Positions 1 through 8,812 of a stretch of DNA of 64,000 bases are shown here, in pieces. This DNA comes from a virus. The notes beneath the pieces are model-generated. The model made no database searches, was not told where the DNA came from, and worked only from the letters and a program-made list of their open reading frames with translations. Location: positions 1-64,000 of IMG/VR virus record IMGVR_UViG_3300043015_000560. The stretch is one strand, 5' to 3'. Numbering within the stretch: the stretch's first letter is position 1; each line of letters opens with the position of its first letter. Position numbers and translations under genes: made by a program.

Positions 1-609
1 AACAAAATTACTTCTCTTGTTAGAAAAGAATCTACTTCAATTGAAGAAGCCGCGGTAAGAGAAGCAATTGTACAATACCACGTTTATGATTGCGTGTTTA
101 CAACTAGCTTAGATGCTGATTTCTCAGATAGAATTTCTTTTGTGTCCGATGTATTTAATATTATATATTTAGAAGACGGGCAAATGGCTCCCGTTCAATC
201 GGTACCAACTGTTTATTGTGGCGACCAGGATGCTTTAGATGAAAGATACTCTTTTTATCAAGCCGAGGGTTACGAAGGACAAATGGTTAGAAACAATGCG
301 CCATACGAAAACAAAAGAAGTAAGAACTTGCTAAAAAGAAAAGAGTTTATCACTGAAGAATATGATGTTGTTGCTGTTTTAGAAGGCTCAGGAAACTGGG
401 AAGGTTATGCTAAACACTTTACACTAGACTTAGGTGACGGAAGAACTTTCAATAGTGGAGTTCGAGGCAATCAACAAGTATTGAAAGAACTATTAGAGCA
501 AGAAGTAAAACCAACTTGGGTTACTTGCAGATATTTTGAAAAGACACCAGACGGAATCCCAAGGTTCCCGGTTGTTATTGATTGGGGAGTTAATGCACGA
601 GATGACTGA
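1..609 (+). CDS. ATP-dependent DNA ligase, C-terminal part (5' end outside window)
   Basis: The frame is open from the first base, so the catalytic lysine motif and N-terminal half lie upstream of the window; the first ATG in frame at 94 is internal. The visible part carries nucleotidyltransferase motif IV (EGQMVR at about nt 277-294), a lysine-rich motif V (KNLLKRKEF) and an OB-fold-like C-terminal region ending in PVVIDWG. Ligases of this superfamily seal nicks using ATP during phage DNA replication, in the role of T4 gp30. The next gene overlaps its 3' end. Family assignment is firm from the motifs; which ligase subtype cannot be settled without the missing half. Confidence 0.85.
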   Translation, partial: NKITSLVRKESTSIEEAAVREAIVQYHVYDCVFTTSLDADFSDRISFVSDVFNIIYLEDGQMAPVQSVPTVYCGDQDALDERYSFYQAEGYEGQMVRNNAPYENKRSKNLLKRKEFITEEYDVVAVLEGSGNWEGYAKHFTLDLGDGRTFNSGVRGNQQVLKELLEQEVKPTWVTCRYFEKTPDGIPRFPVVIDWGVNARDD

Positions 610-907
610 TAAGGAGTTTTCACCTGAGGAACTCGCAAATAGTAATAGAATTTTTAAAAGTGCTACACCCAAGTATGATTGGTCCTGGTGGATTAAATGG
701 TTTGGCAGTATAGCAGTTTTAATTGCAGTATCCATTAGATCAGCAGGACTTGCTGAATTTATTTTATATGATTTAGTTCTTTCCCTTGTCGGTGCATCTT
801 GTTGGCTTGTTGTTGGCTTGATGTGGAAAGATAGAGCTTTGATTATGCTCAATGGCGTTATTACCTTTATGTTATTGAGCGGTCTAATAAAAGTATTGGT
901 TGCATGA
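593..907 (+). CDS. Small membrane protein with three hydrophobic segments
   Basis: About 104 residues. After a short acidic N-terminus come three hydrophobic stretches, around WFGSIAVLIAVSI, FILYDLVLSLVGASCWLVV and LIMLNGVITFMLLSGLIKV, so an inner-membrane protein is likely. I chose the ATG at 593 because GGGGAG lies just upstream at 584-589; the ATG at 602 is the alternative. A longer reading from 536 would run deep into the ligase gene. The start overlaps the ligase stop and the stop overlaps the next start (ATGA), so the genes are probably translationally coupled. I do not recognise a function. Confidence 0.6.
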   Translation: MHEMTDKEFSPEELANSNRIFKSATPKYDWSWWIKWFGSIAVLIAVSIRSAGLAEFILYDLVLSLVGASCWLVVGLMWKDRALIMLNGVITFMLLSGLIKVLVA

Positions 908-1497
908 TTATAACCAAAGAACGTTTAGCCATATGGATGGATTATGTTAGATATCAAAATCACCTGAGCTCTAGATTCAGTGATTGTTTCTTTACAAGTC
1001 AACTTGATAGTAAGGCTTGGTTGATTGAATCAATTGAAGACATGAAAATATCCGATGTTGTTATATTCGGAGGGTGGTACGGTGTTTTAGCAGGGCTACT
1101 TTCTGATAACTTACTTTTCAAGTCTGTAAATATTACAACTGTAGATATAGATCCAGAGTGTAAAGACATTGTTAAAAGAATAACATTGCCTGACGATAAC
1201 ATATATCCTGTAACCTGTTCTATGGAAGACTTTGAATACAAGTTAACTCCGGACATGGTTATTAATACTTCTTGCGAACACATTACACAAGAGCAATACG
1301 AAAAATGGTGGAATAATATTCCTATAAATACTTGGTACGTTTTACAAAGCAATAACTTTGATATAGACGAACATATTAGAACAGCTAGTTCTTTGGAAGA
1401 CTTTGAAAGACAATGTACCGACATAACAGGCATTATGTTTAAGGATGAATTTGAGACAGGTGGGTTCACCCGGTATATGATTATAGGAAGAAAATAA
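904..1497 (+). CDS. Class I SAM-dependent methyltransferase-like protein
   Basis: 197 residues. A glycine-rich nucleotide-binding loop (FGGWYGVLAGLL) is followed by an acidic residue at the end of the next strand (TTVDIDPE), the arrangement of motifs I and II in Rossmann-fold methyltransferases. A later segment, MVINTSCEHI, resembles a segment in the second methyltransferase of this window at 51378-52055 (SLGCEQM), so the two look like distant paralogues. It starts in an ATGA overlap with the membrane-protein gene and ends in a TAATG overlap with the desaturase, placing it in one operon. The substrate is unknown; a small molecule, sugar or lipid is as likely as nucleic acid. Confidence 0.65.
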   Translation: MIITKERLAIWMDYVRYQNHLSSRFSDCFFTSQLDSKAWLIESIEDMKISDVVIFGGWYGVLAGLLSDNLLFKSVNITTVDIDPECKDIVKRITLPDDNIYPVTCSMEDFEYKLTPDMVINTSCEHITQEQYEKWWNNIPINTWYVLQSNNFDIDEHIRTASSLEDFERQCTDITGIMFKDEFETGGFTRYMIIGRK

Positions 1498-2249
1498 TGA
1501 ATCTCACAATGCCGTCCGCTTTTAAACAGGCGCAGTTTGTTATAAGAATGAATGCTATTATTGCATTCGTTCTGCTATTTAAATACGCATCAATCTTTTT
1601 AATACCTCTCATTTGGTTTGGCTTCTTGTTATATGGAACCTTATTTGAGATTTCACTTCATCGCTACTTTACGCATCGCTCATTTAAAACAAGCAAATAC
1701 AAAGAGTACCTATTAAGGTTCATTGCCTTTTTAATGGGACAAGGTTCTATATTAGGTTGGATCACTGTACATAGAACACACCACAGATATGCAGACACAG
1801 AAAAAGATCCTCATAGTCCAAAGTATATGCCGTTATGGCGAGTCCTTACTGCAAGTTATGGTGACATGACTTCCCCTAGAATGATAATGAAAGAACTTAA
1901 AGGCCCTGACGCTGAGTATTTAAAATGGGAAGCAAGATATTATGCGTTCCTTTGGGCCGCCCTATGGATTTTAACTTTATCTATTAGTCCGGTATTGTTG
2001 TTTGTTGTTTCAGGTGGTGCTACAATACAAATCATATCAGTCGGATTATTAAATATTATATGCCACCAGTATGGCGACAAACCATATGAAAATGCTTCCG
2101 CTTATAATAACAAATGGTTGAATCTTCTTATAGGTTACGCCAACCACAATTCACATCATCACAAGCCATCGTCGTCCTACCACAAGCACGATCATGTTGG
2201 TTTTATTATTAATAAATTTTTTGAGGACGTAAAAGAGAATGGCAAATAA
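1497..2249 (+). CDS. Membrane fatty acid desaturase (acyl-CoA Delta-9 type)
   Basis: 250 residues with the three histidine boxes of the di-iron membrane desaturases: HRYFTH (HxxxxH), HRTHH (HxxHH) and NHNSHHH near the C-terminus. Hydrophobic segments lie at residues about 16-45 and 150-190. Such enzymes insert a cis double bond into acyl chains in the inner membrane. Length is short for the family but all iron-ligand boxes are present, so it is probably active. It is embedded between a methyltransferase and a radical SAM gene with overlaps on both sides. Desaturases are known auxiliary genes of marine myoviruses and may alter host membrane fluidity or a lipid-linked product. Confidence 0.85.
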   Translation: MNLTMPSAFKQAQFVIRMNAIIAFVLLFKYASIFLIPLIWFGFLLYGTLFEISLHRYFTHRSFKTSKYKEYLLRFIAFLMGQGSILGWITVHRTHHRYADTEKDPHSPKYMPLWRVLTASYGDMTSPRMIMKELKGPDAEYLKWEARYYAFLWAALWILTLSISPVLLFVVSGGATIQIISVGLLNIICHQYGDKPYENASAYNNKWLNLLIGYANHNSHHHKPSSSYHKHDHVGFIINKFFEDVKENGK

Positions 2250-3726
2250 CGAATCAGATGTAGATGGTATTCGATCTAGAACTAAAGAACTAGAAGCACA
2301 AGTAAGTCCGACATTTTGTTTAGCGAAGTGGCATCACACTTCCATCTATATGTATAGCGGACAAACCCACTCTTGTTACCACCCTCGCCCACACGATATT
2401 CCTTTACAAGGGTTGGCAGAAAATCCAGCGCAGTTACACAATACTCCTCAGAAAAAACAAGAGCGTGCTGAAATGCTTGTTGGTGAAAAGCCCGATGGCT
2501 GTAAGTATTGTTGGAATGTTGAAGGACTTGATTCAGAGAATCCTGATATGCCTAATACCCATATCAGTGATAGAATGATTCGTAATCAGTCAATTCATAC
2601 ACCAGAACGTATGGAAGAAATTTTAGCTAAGCCATGGGACTTTGATGTTAACCCAGAATATATTGAAGTAGCATTTTCAAACGAATGTAATTTTAAATGT
2701 GGTTATTGTCACCCTGCTGTTAGTTCTAGTTTTTATAATGAGATGAAAAAACACGGACCATTTAATATGGTTGAGAATCACGCATTAGATATTGACTACA
2801 TTGAGGCAAGTGGACATCTAACGTCTTTAAAAGATGAAGACACCAATCCTTATGTTGCTGCTTGGTGGAAATGGTGGCCCGAGATGTCTAAGACATTAAA
2901 CATTCTTAGAATTACAGGTGGCGAGCCGTTACTACACAAATCGACTTGGCGTTTGTTAGAAGAATTAAAACAAAACCCTAAACCTCATTTGGAGTTAAAT
3001 TGTAACTCTAATTTAGGAATGGTAAATCGTCATGTTGTTAAGTTAACCAAATACATCAATGAACTTATGGAACTTGGAGCAATTAAGAAGTTTAAATTGT
3101 TTTCTAGTATGGACACCTGGGGCCCTAGAGCAGAGTATTTGCGAACAGGACTAGACTTAGAGAAATGGGAAAAGAATCACGACACTTATATTAGAGGTTG
3201 TAAGTCTCACATCACGCACATGGTAACATTTAATATTTTATCCGTGTCGTCATTTAAAGACTTCTTACAAAAAATATTAGACTGGCGTGCTGAGTATAAT
3301 GATGTAATTCCAATCATTGATCCTAGAAACCCAAACGACAGAAAGATTCGTTTTGACACTCCTTACTTAAAGGAGCCACTACAATATGATATGCACTTGT
3401 TGCCTAAAGAAGAATACCTTCCTTACTTCGACGAATGTTTAGATTTCATTCAAGAGAATATGAACGAAGAGGATTGTAGGACATTTAGCAAATTAGAGTA
3501 TGAAAGATTTAGACGTGTTCGAGATTATTTTGCAGAAGTTAATTATGATGAGAATAAAGTTAAAGAAGGACGAATAGATTTTTACAATTGGTTTACAGAA
3601 CTTGATAGAAGAAGAAACACAAACTTTGTTGAAACTTTCCCAGATATGATTCCTTTTTGGGAACTTTGTAAGGGTTTGGCAGAGGAGAAAAAGGCAAACA
3701 GAATAGGAGTCACCCAGATTATATGA
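2239..3726 (+). CDS. Radical SAM protein, paralogue 1
   Basis: 495 residues. The radical SAM cluster motif CxxxCxxC is at about residues 150-157 (CNFKCGYC) and the SAM-contacting GGEP at about 228. N-terminal cysteine-containing elements, THSCYHP and GCKYCW, are shared with the paralogue at 9997-11517 and could ligate an auxiliary iron-sulfur cluster. The C-terminal half is alpha-helical and ends in a segment conserved in both copies (RRNTNFVETFPD versus RRGTDLVETFPE). Proteins like this recur in T4-like marine phages with no known substrate. The start overlaps the desaturase by 11 nt. The enzyme class is well supported; the reaction is unknown. Confidence 0.85.
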   Translation: MANNESDVDGIRSRTKELEAQVSPTFCLAKWHHTSIYMYSGQTHSCYHPRPHDIPLQGLAENPAQLHNTPQKKQERAEMLVGEKPDGCKYCWNVEGLDSENPDMPNTHISDRMIRNQSIHTPERMEEILAKPWDFDVNPEYIEVAFSNECNFKCGYCHPAVSSSFYNEMKKHGPFNMVENHALDIDYIEASGHLTSLKDEDTNPYVAAWWKWWPEMSKTLNILRITGGEPLLHKSTWRLLEELKQNPKPHLELNCNSNLGMVNRHVVKLTKYINELMELGAIKKFKLFSSMDTWGPRAEYLRTGLDLEKWEKNHDTYIRGCKSHITHMVTFNILSVSSFKDFLQKILDWRAEYNDVIPIIDPRNPNDRKIRFDTPYLKEPLQYDMHLLPKEEYLPYFDECLDFIQENMNEEDCRTFSKLEYERFRRVRDYFAEVNYDENKVKEGRIDFYNWFTELDRRRNTNFVETFPDMIPFWELCKGLAEEKKANRIGVTQII

Positions 3727-3733
3727 GGCTCCA

Positions 3734-4477
3734 ATGGCAAATTTAATATTAGGTTTAGGCGATTCTCTTATCGGAGGCTGTGAGTGCGAGTCCCCTCCCA
3801 AACATTCTTTTATTGCTACTGTAGCTAAGGAGTTTGGCTGGGATCACCTTGTGATTGCAGAATCAGGCATATCAAATCTTGCAACTATAACAAATGCCTT
3901 TACTAGTGATTTTGATTGGAGTAAATACGACAAAAAAATTATTATTATTAATATTGCACATTATCAAAAACTAAGTTTACTAGCAGATAGAAGAGAAGAC
4001 AGGAATTGGGAAACATTTCTACCCAAAGGAAAGAAATGGGCTAGTTGGTCAGAAAATAAAATAATAGTTAATAATGGTTTAAAAGAATTCATCACACCCG
4101 AACTCGGACAAAGACAATTTTATTCTGATTATAAATTATTAGAAGCATTTAAAACATTACACGGGTTCAGCGATATTTTTATGATACCTTCTATAGAGAA
4201 TCTTACAAAGGAATTTTTTTCGCCAGACATCGAGGGTTACAATGAGTTTCCTTGGGAAAATATTTTAGAGATTGATGGCATACGATCATCCTGGCATTGG
4301 TGTTATTGGAAAGCCCATGGTGTAATAGATTACAACGCAAGAATAGATCAGGATTGGTGGTTGTTTTCAAAGGGCGAAAAAAGAACAAGATATTTTCATG
4401 AAAGAGGACACCCTAAAGAAGAGATGCAAGAATTATATGGCAAAGCAGTTGCCAACCACCTAAGAGAAAAGATATGA
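3734..4477 (+). CDS. SGNH/GDSL-hydrolase-like protein 1
   Basis: 247 residues. The N-terminal block LGLGDSLIGG matches the GDSL nucleophile block, and near the C-terminus ERGHPKEE resembles the block V histidine region, although the usual Asp three residues before the His is Glu here. SGNH enzymes act as esterases, deacetylases or acyltransferases, often on glycans. It lies between a radical SAM gene and an epimerase gene, with an ATGA overlap to the latter. Two further SGNH-like genes follow at 7775 and 8802. Fold assignment is moderately supported; activity is uncertain. Confidence 0.55.
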   Translation: MANLILGLGDSLIGGCECESPPKHSFIATVAKEFGWDHLVIAESGISNLATITNAFTSDFDWSKYDKKIIIINIAHYQKLSLLADRREDRNWETFLPKGKKWASWSENKIIVNNGLKEFITPELGQRQFYSDYKLLEAFKTLHGFSDIFMIPSIENLTKEFFSPDIEGYNEFPWENILEIDGIRSSWHWCYWKAHGVIDYNARIDQDWWLFSKGEKRTRYFHERGHPKEEMQELYGKAVANHLREKI

Positions 4478-5475
4478 AAATTTTTATAACAGGCATTGCA
4501 GGATTTTTAGGCAGTCATTTAGCTGAAGAACTTTCTGCGTTGGGACATGAGGTATCGGGCAACGACAATCTTGTAGGTGGTGAAGTTTATAACGTACCTA
4601 AAAATGTAGACTTCTCTTTTGCTGATTGTACTGACTTTTGTGCAATGGAAAAACTGTTAGAAGGTGTAGACATTGTAATACACGCAGCAGCCACAGCACA
4701 TGAGGGGTTGTCTGTATTTAGTCCATCCTTTATTACTAAGAATATTTTTGAAGCATCAGTTACAACTATCTCAGCAGCCATATCAAACAATGTTAAGAGG
4801 TTTGTATTCTGTTCTTCCATGGCAAGATACGGTAATCAAGTAGCACCCTTTACTGAAGACATGGATCCAAAGCCGGTTGATCCTTATGCGATTGCCAAGG
4901 TAGCCGCAGAACAAGTATTACAAAATCTTTCTGAAACACACGGCATGGAATGGAACGTCGCTGTGCCTCATAATATTATTGGGCCGAGACAAAGGTATGA
5001 CGACCCGTTTAGAAATGTCTTGAGTATAATGTTAAATAGAAACTTACAAGACAAACCTGTTTACATATACGGAGACGGTGAGCAAGTTAGATGTTTTTCT
5101 TATGTGTCTGAATGTACGGACTCATTAATTAAAATGGCACTAGATCCTAACATTACAAGTGAAGTTATTAACATTGGCCCTGATGAAGGTGAGATTACTA
5201 TTAATCGTTTAGCAGAATTGGTTGCGAGCGAGACTGGTTGTAACTTAGAACCTATTCATGTTGCAGATAGGCCGAGAGAAGTTAAAATATCCCACTGCTC
5301 AAGCGATAAGGCAAGAAGATTGTTAGACTATAAACCTACTATTACACTTCAAGAGGCAATAAGAAATACAGCAGATGAAATTCGTATACGTGGGACAAAA
5401 GAGTTTGATTATACTTTCCCTTTAGAAATTAATTCAGACATTACACCGGACACCTGGAAAAAGAGACTCATTTAA
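4474..5475 (+). CDS. NAD-dependent epimerase/dehydratase (extended SDR)
   Basis: 333 residues. The Rossmann motif GIAGFLGSH (GxxGxxG) is at residues 6-14; the catalytic serine region is FCSSMARYG and the catalytic YxxxK is YAIAK. The C-terminal half has the layout of UDP-sugar epimerases and dehydratases. It probably interconverts or dehydrates a nucleotide-activated sugar for the glycan genes around it. It overlaps both neighbours (ATGA with the SGNH gene, TAATG with the next gene), so it is part of the same transcript. A second, separate epimerase is at 16735. Confidence 0.85.
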   Translation: MKIFITGIAGFLGSHLAEELSALGHEVSGNDNLVGGEVYNVPKNVDFSFADCTDFCAMEKLLEGVDIVIHAAATAHEGLSVFSPSFITKNIFEASVTTISAAISNNVKRFVFCSSMARYGNQVAPFTEDMDPKPVDPYAIAKVAAEQVLQNLSETHGMEWNVAVPHNIIGPRQRYDDPFRNVLSIMLNRNLQDKPVYIYGDGEQVRCFSYVSECTDSLIKMALDPNITSEVINIGPDEGEITINRLAELVASETGCNLEPIHVADRPREVKISHCSSDKARRLLDYKPTITLQEAIRNTADEIRIRGTKEFDYTFPLEINSDITPDTWKKRLI

Positions 5476-6464
5476 TGAATGATTGGGTCAATCCTTATCA
5501 ACAAAGGATCAGGAATAGCCCGTGGATTCCAGAACAAGATAATATTTACAGTATAGGTGTAGCTGGTTCATTGTATGAGTGGACACAGGCGAATGGCAAA
5601 TCCCTATTCCATTTTCTAGATCTAGAAAAACTAAAAAACAAAAAAGCAATCCTTGTTATTGATTATACTATTGAAGGTTATGATGAGCCTTGGATTTATG
5701 ATTGGCTTTACAAGGAATCAAAACGCTACGGGATATCACCCGAACAAATTGTTTATTGTCCAGGTGACTTGAGCGCTAAATCTGATATAATAAAAACTAT
5801 ACCCTTTTGTTGGTTTGAGAAAAAAGCGTTTCTCAATACTTTAGAACAACCCGTCCCAACATTCGAAGATCATTTAAATTATAAAAAAGATAATCCGACT
5901 TTGTTGTTTAATTGTCCTCAAAAAAGAATACGTGGGCACCGAAAACTTTTTGATACTAAAATAGAATCAATTAAAGACAAAGGGATATACAGTTTTATCG
6001 GCACCGATCAATTTATAGAAGGCGATAAACACGAAGAAGAACTAAGTTATTACATAGATAGATTCCATCAGCAATACTGCCTCGATACGTTTGTTACCAT
6101 TGTTAGCGAGCCACAATATTTTGGTGATAGCAAATTTTTAAGTGAGAAAATATTTAAACCAATTGCCTGCTCACACCCATTTATAGTTCTTGGAACACAA
6201 GGGTATCTCAAGGAGTTAAAAAAGAAAGGTTATAAAACTTTTGATAATTGGTTTGACGAATCGTATGATGAGATGCCAGATAATCTTAGAATGGGAAGTA
6301 TAATAAATACGTTGAAAGAAATTGATTTGATACAGGACAAAACATCTTGGTTTGAATCTATGAGAGAAACATTGGAGCATAATTATAAGGTAATGCAGAC
6401 TAATTATATTAATCACAATGTAGCAACTACTATACGGAATTACGCTAATGAAATTTGCTTTTGA
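5475..6464 (+). CDS. Putative glycosyltransferase, paralogue A
   Basis: 329 residues. The C-terminal region contains LSEKIFKPIACSHPFIVLG followed by a lysine/glycine segment and FDESYDEMPD. The SEKxFKPI...PFI pattern resembles the acceptor/donor-binding end of fucosyltransferase-like (GT-B) enzymes, and it recurs in the next gene (LSEKTFKSIAEYSPFIVYG, then IDETYDTLPT), so the two are paralogues. Such proteins are common hypotheticals in marine T4-like phages. Position beside an epimerase and SGNH proteins supports a glycan role. The glycosyltransferase assignment is an inference from this motif and context. Confidence 0.5.
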   Translation: MNDWVNPYQQRIRNSPWIPEQDNIYSIGVAGSLYEWTQANGKSLFHFLDLEKLKNKKAILVIDYTIEGYDEPWIYDWLYKESKRYGISPEQIVYCPGDLSAKSDIIKTIPFCWFEKKAFLNTLEQPVPTFEDHLNYKKDNPTLLFNCPQKRIRGHRKLFDTKIESIKDKGIYSFIGTDQFIEGDKHEEELSYYIDRFHQQYCLDTFVTIVSEPQYFGDSKFLSEKIFKPIACSHPFIVLGTQGYLKELKKKGYKTFDNWFDESYDEMPDNLRMGSIINTLKEIDLIQDKTSWFESMRETLEHNYKVMQTNYINHNVATTIRNYANEICF

Positions 6465-7785
6465 GGATAAGACATATTTAAATAATTTTAAATTGTGTGG
6501 TGATAAGAATAACTCAGGCTTGTTACGATTCACCCCCTGTCCTATGACCTCTACACTTGTTAGGTATTGGCAAACTAAAGATAGGTATAACAATTTAAGT
6601 TTTGCTAATTATTCTATTTACCACCACGGTATCGATTCAGACACTACAATAAAATATCTAATATCGACAGGTGTTAATCACAGTCCAGGAGAATGGTGTG
6701 GCCCTGATAGAATGGGACAAGGATACAATCCCAGCCACCCAGATAGAAAAAGTGTTTTTGCTCTTTTGAACGACAAATATTTAAAGGACTTACAAGACAA
6801 CAATGCCATGTTAATGTTGGACCAAAGTCATGAGGGGTATCAAGTACCTTGGCTTTGGAGTTGGTTTCATAACGAATGTGATGACAATAACATTTCACCT
6901 AGAAATATAATCTATGTAACCGGCAATTGTTTAGCAGAAGAACAATATACTTCATGGGCAAATACACATGGCATTGTAACAAGAATTAAAGTTGTTCCGT
7001 ATACACACTTTGAAAATATGATTAATGTAACTGCTGAGAATAGAGTTAGAATTGACGGTGGAGATCCGTTGCCAACATTTGAAAGCCACATTGAACATAA
7101 AACTAATAACCCTGAGGAACTAAAAACTTTTAACGCATTACAAAAAAGAATTAGACCTCACAGAGTTTGGTTATACAAGATGTTGCACGACCATAACCTA
7201 TTGCAAGATGGACTCTGTTCTATGAACGAGTTTACACAATACAACACCTATTTAGAAGGCAAGTCTTTACCTGAAGATGTTATAGATAAATATAATGAGG
7301 GTTTGCCGTTAAAGGTTTATAACAAAGCAAACAATGAAAAAGATGACGGGTATTATATAACAAGATTTAATGATGAAACAATACTCAACACCTTTGTAAG
7401 CGTTGTAAGCGAGGCATCGTTTGCTGATATGGATCAGACTTGTTTTTTAAGTGAAAAAACTTTTAAGTCGATTGCTGAATATAGTCCTTTTATTGTTTAT
7501 GGCAATAGGCGTTCTTTAGAGTTTTTGAAAGACTTTGGTTACAAGACATTTCATCCTCATATAGATGAGACTTATGATACGCTACCAACATTTGAAAGAT
7601 TGGAAGCAATTATTAAAGAAATAACTAGAATTAAAAATATTGAAGATAAGGTTGAATGGTTTAAAGGTATGGAAGATATATTACAACACAATAGAGAAGT
7701 GTTGAGAAAAAACTCTAATGATTATGTTCCTAAAGCAATGATAGACGTCCACAGATATTATGAGGAAACTTTAAATGTACGCTAA
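6448..7785 (+). CDS. Putative glycosyltransferase, paralogue B
   Basis: 445 residues, overlapping paralogue A by 17 nt. It shares with it an N-terminal element (a short YxVPW/DEPWIY-like helix region: QVPWLWSWFHNE here), a central KRIRPHR segment (KRIRGHR in A) and the C-terminal LSEKTFKSIA motif with FHPHIDETYD. It is about 115 residues longer, mainly through insertions in the N-terminal half. Tandem duplication followed by divergence is the simplest explanation. The function is inferred to be sugar transfer; the sugar is unknown. Confidence 0.5.
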   Translation: MKFAFEDKTYLNNFKLCGDKNNSGLLRFTPCPMTSTLVRYWQTKDRYNNLSFANYSIYHHGIDSDTTIKYLISTGVNHSPGEWCGPDRMGQGYNPSHPDRKSVFALLNDKYLKDLQDNNAMLMLDQSHEGYQVPWLWSWFHNECDDNNISPRNIIYVTGNCLAEEQYTSWANTHGIVTRIKVVPYTHFENMINVTAENRVRIDGGDPLPTFESHIEHKTNNPEELKTFNALQKRIRPHRVWLYKMLHDHNLLQDGLCSMNEFTQYNTYLEGKSLPEDVIDKYNEGLPLKVYNKANNEKDDGYYITRFNDETILNTFVSVVSEASFADMDQTCFLSEKTFKSIAEYSPFIVYGNRRSLEFLKDFGYKTFHPHIDETYDTLPTFERLEAIIKEITRIKNIEDKVEWFKGMEDILQHNREVLRKNSNDYVPKAMIDVHRYYEETLNVR

Positions 7786-8812
7786 CGAATATGACGCAAT
7801 TAATAAAGACTTAGAGCGTACTAGAAAAGCGGTTATTGTATTCGGTGATTCTTTTGTGGAAGGTCAAGGCTCTATTGATGAAAAGATTTTAAACAAATAC
7901 CCACATCACATAGACGACGGTAATGTAATAAAATTCGATATAGACGTAGAAGAAAAAAAACAAATTGTTAAGGATTTTCCAGATATACAATTAGAGTTAC
8001 TTGGCGCAGAAGGTGATATGCGTTGGGAGTTAAATGTTGTACACCATGAAAGAAACAGAAACTTTGGTGCTCATCTTTGCAATGAGCATTTAAATAAAGA
8101 ATGGACTCATATCAATTTTGGCATGAGGGGTAATGGTAACAGAGCTAGTATAATGAATCTTTTTCTGCACCCGTTTTTGAATTTAGACGTAGCTAAAGAG
8201 TTTATTATAATATATGTACCAAGCGGCCCAGAAAGATTTGATTTCTCTCATAGAGAAAATCCAACGGGAGGTTCACCGGGTCATTTCTATTTTGAAACTA
8301 TGTGGCCTACTGCTAATACTGCGCGGGCCGGTTTACAAGATCAATTTGAAAGACAAACTAAAGGTAAACCGACTGATATAGAGGACAGGGCATACTACCG
8401 GGCTTCTTTGTGGGAGGCTTATGGGCATTACGTTTACTCAGAGAGAATGATAGCACAAGAACAAGTCTTACATTGGCAAGTATTAAACCAATGGATGCGT
8501 AGTAGAAAAATAAGAAAGTTTTTATGGACTCCTGCATTTGATAACCGTTGGTCAAGAAAACATTTTTTACGATCGGGGTTGGCTCCATCCTTAGTAGATA
8601 GTTTTCCGTGGGATAAAAAATTCAGCCCAGGAGGATACAACTCATTTGTAAATCTTGTAGAAGCTCAAGAAGGGCTAAAGTACAATAGCTTTTATAACTA
8701 CATGGGCACAGGATCTCCTGAGGGCTGGATTACAGCGTGCGCACACCCATCATACAAAGGGCACAAAAGATTCGCAAAAACAATTTATGAGGAATTAAAA
8801 GATGTCCTATGA
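7775..8812 (+). CDS. SGNH-hydrolase-like protein 2
   Basis: 345 residues. VFGDSFVEGQG near residues 22-32 matches the GDSL nucleophile block and GMRGNGN corresponds to the block III GxxN region. The C-terminal ACAHPSYKGH matches the block V His-Pro, but the Asp normally three residues before the His is Ala. That gap suggests reduced or altered catalysis, or a different acidic residue. It overlaps the preceding gene by 11 nt and the following SGNH gene by 11 nt. Its role is probably acyl transfer to, or removal from, a glycan, if it is active at all. Confidence 0.55.
   Translation: MYANEYDAINKDLERTRKAVIVFGDSFVEGQGSIDEKILNKYPHHIDDGNVIKFDIDVEEKKQIVKDFPDIQLELLGAEGDMRWELNVVHHERNRNFGAHLCNEHLNKEWTHINFGMRGNGNRASIMNLFLHPFLNLDVAKEFIIIYVPSGPERFDFSHRENPTGGSPGHFYFETMWPTANTARAGLQDQFERQTKGKPTDIEDRAYYRASLWEAYGHYVYSERMIAQEQVLHWQVLNQWMRSRKIRKFLWTPAFDNRWSRKHFLRSGLAPSLVDSFPWDKKFSPGGYNSFVNLVEAQEGLKYNSFYNYMGTGSPEGWITACAHPSYKGHKRFAKTIYEELKDVL

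Noticed and set aside
1323-1330. TATAAATA inside the methyltransferase gene
   Set aside because: Internal, no gene starts shortly downstream on that strand. Similar internal matches at 38205 and 46694 were also set aside; 46856, upstream of a fibre gene, remains possible.
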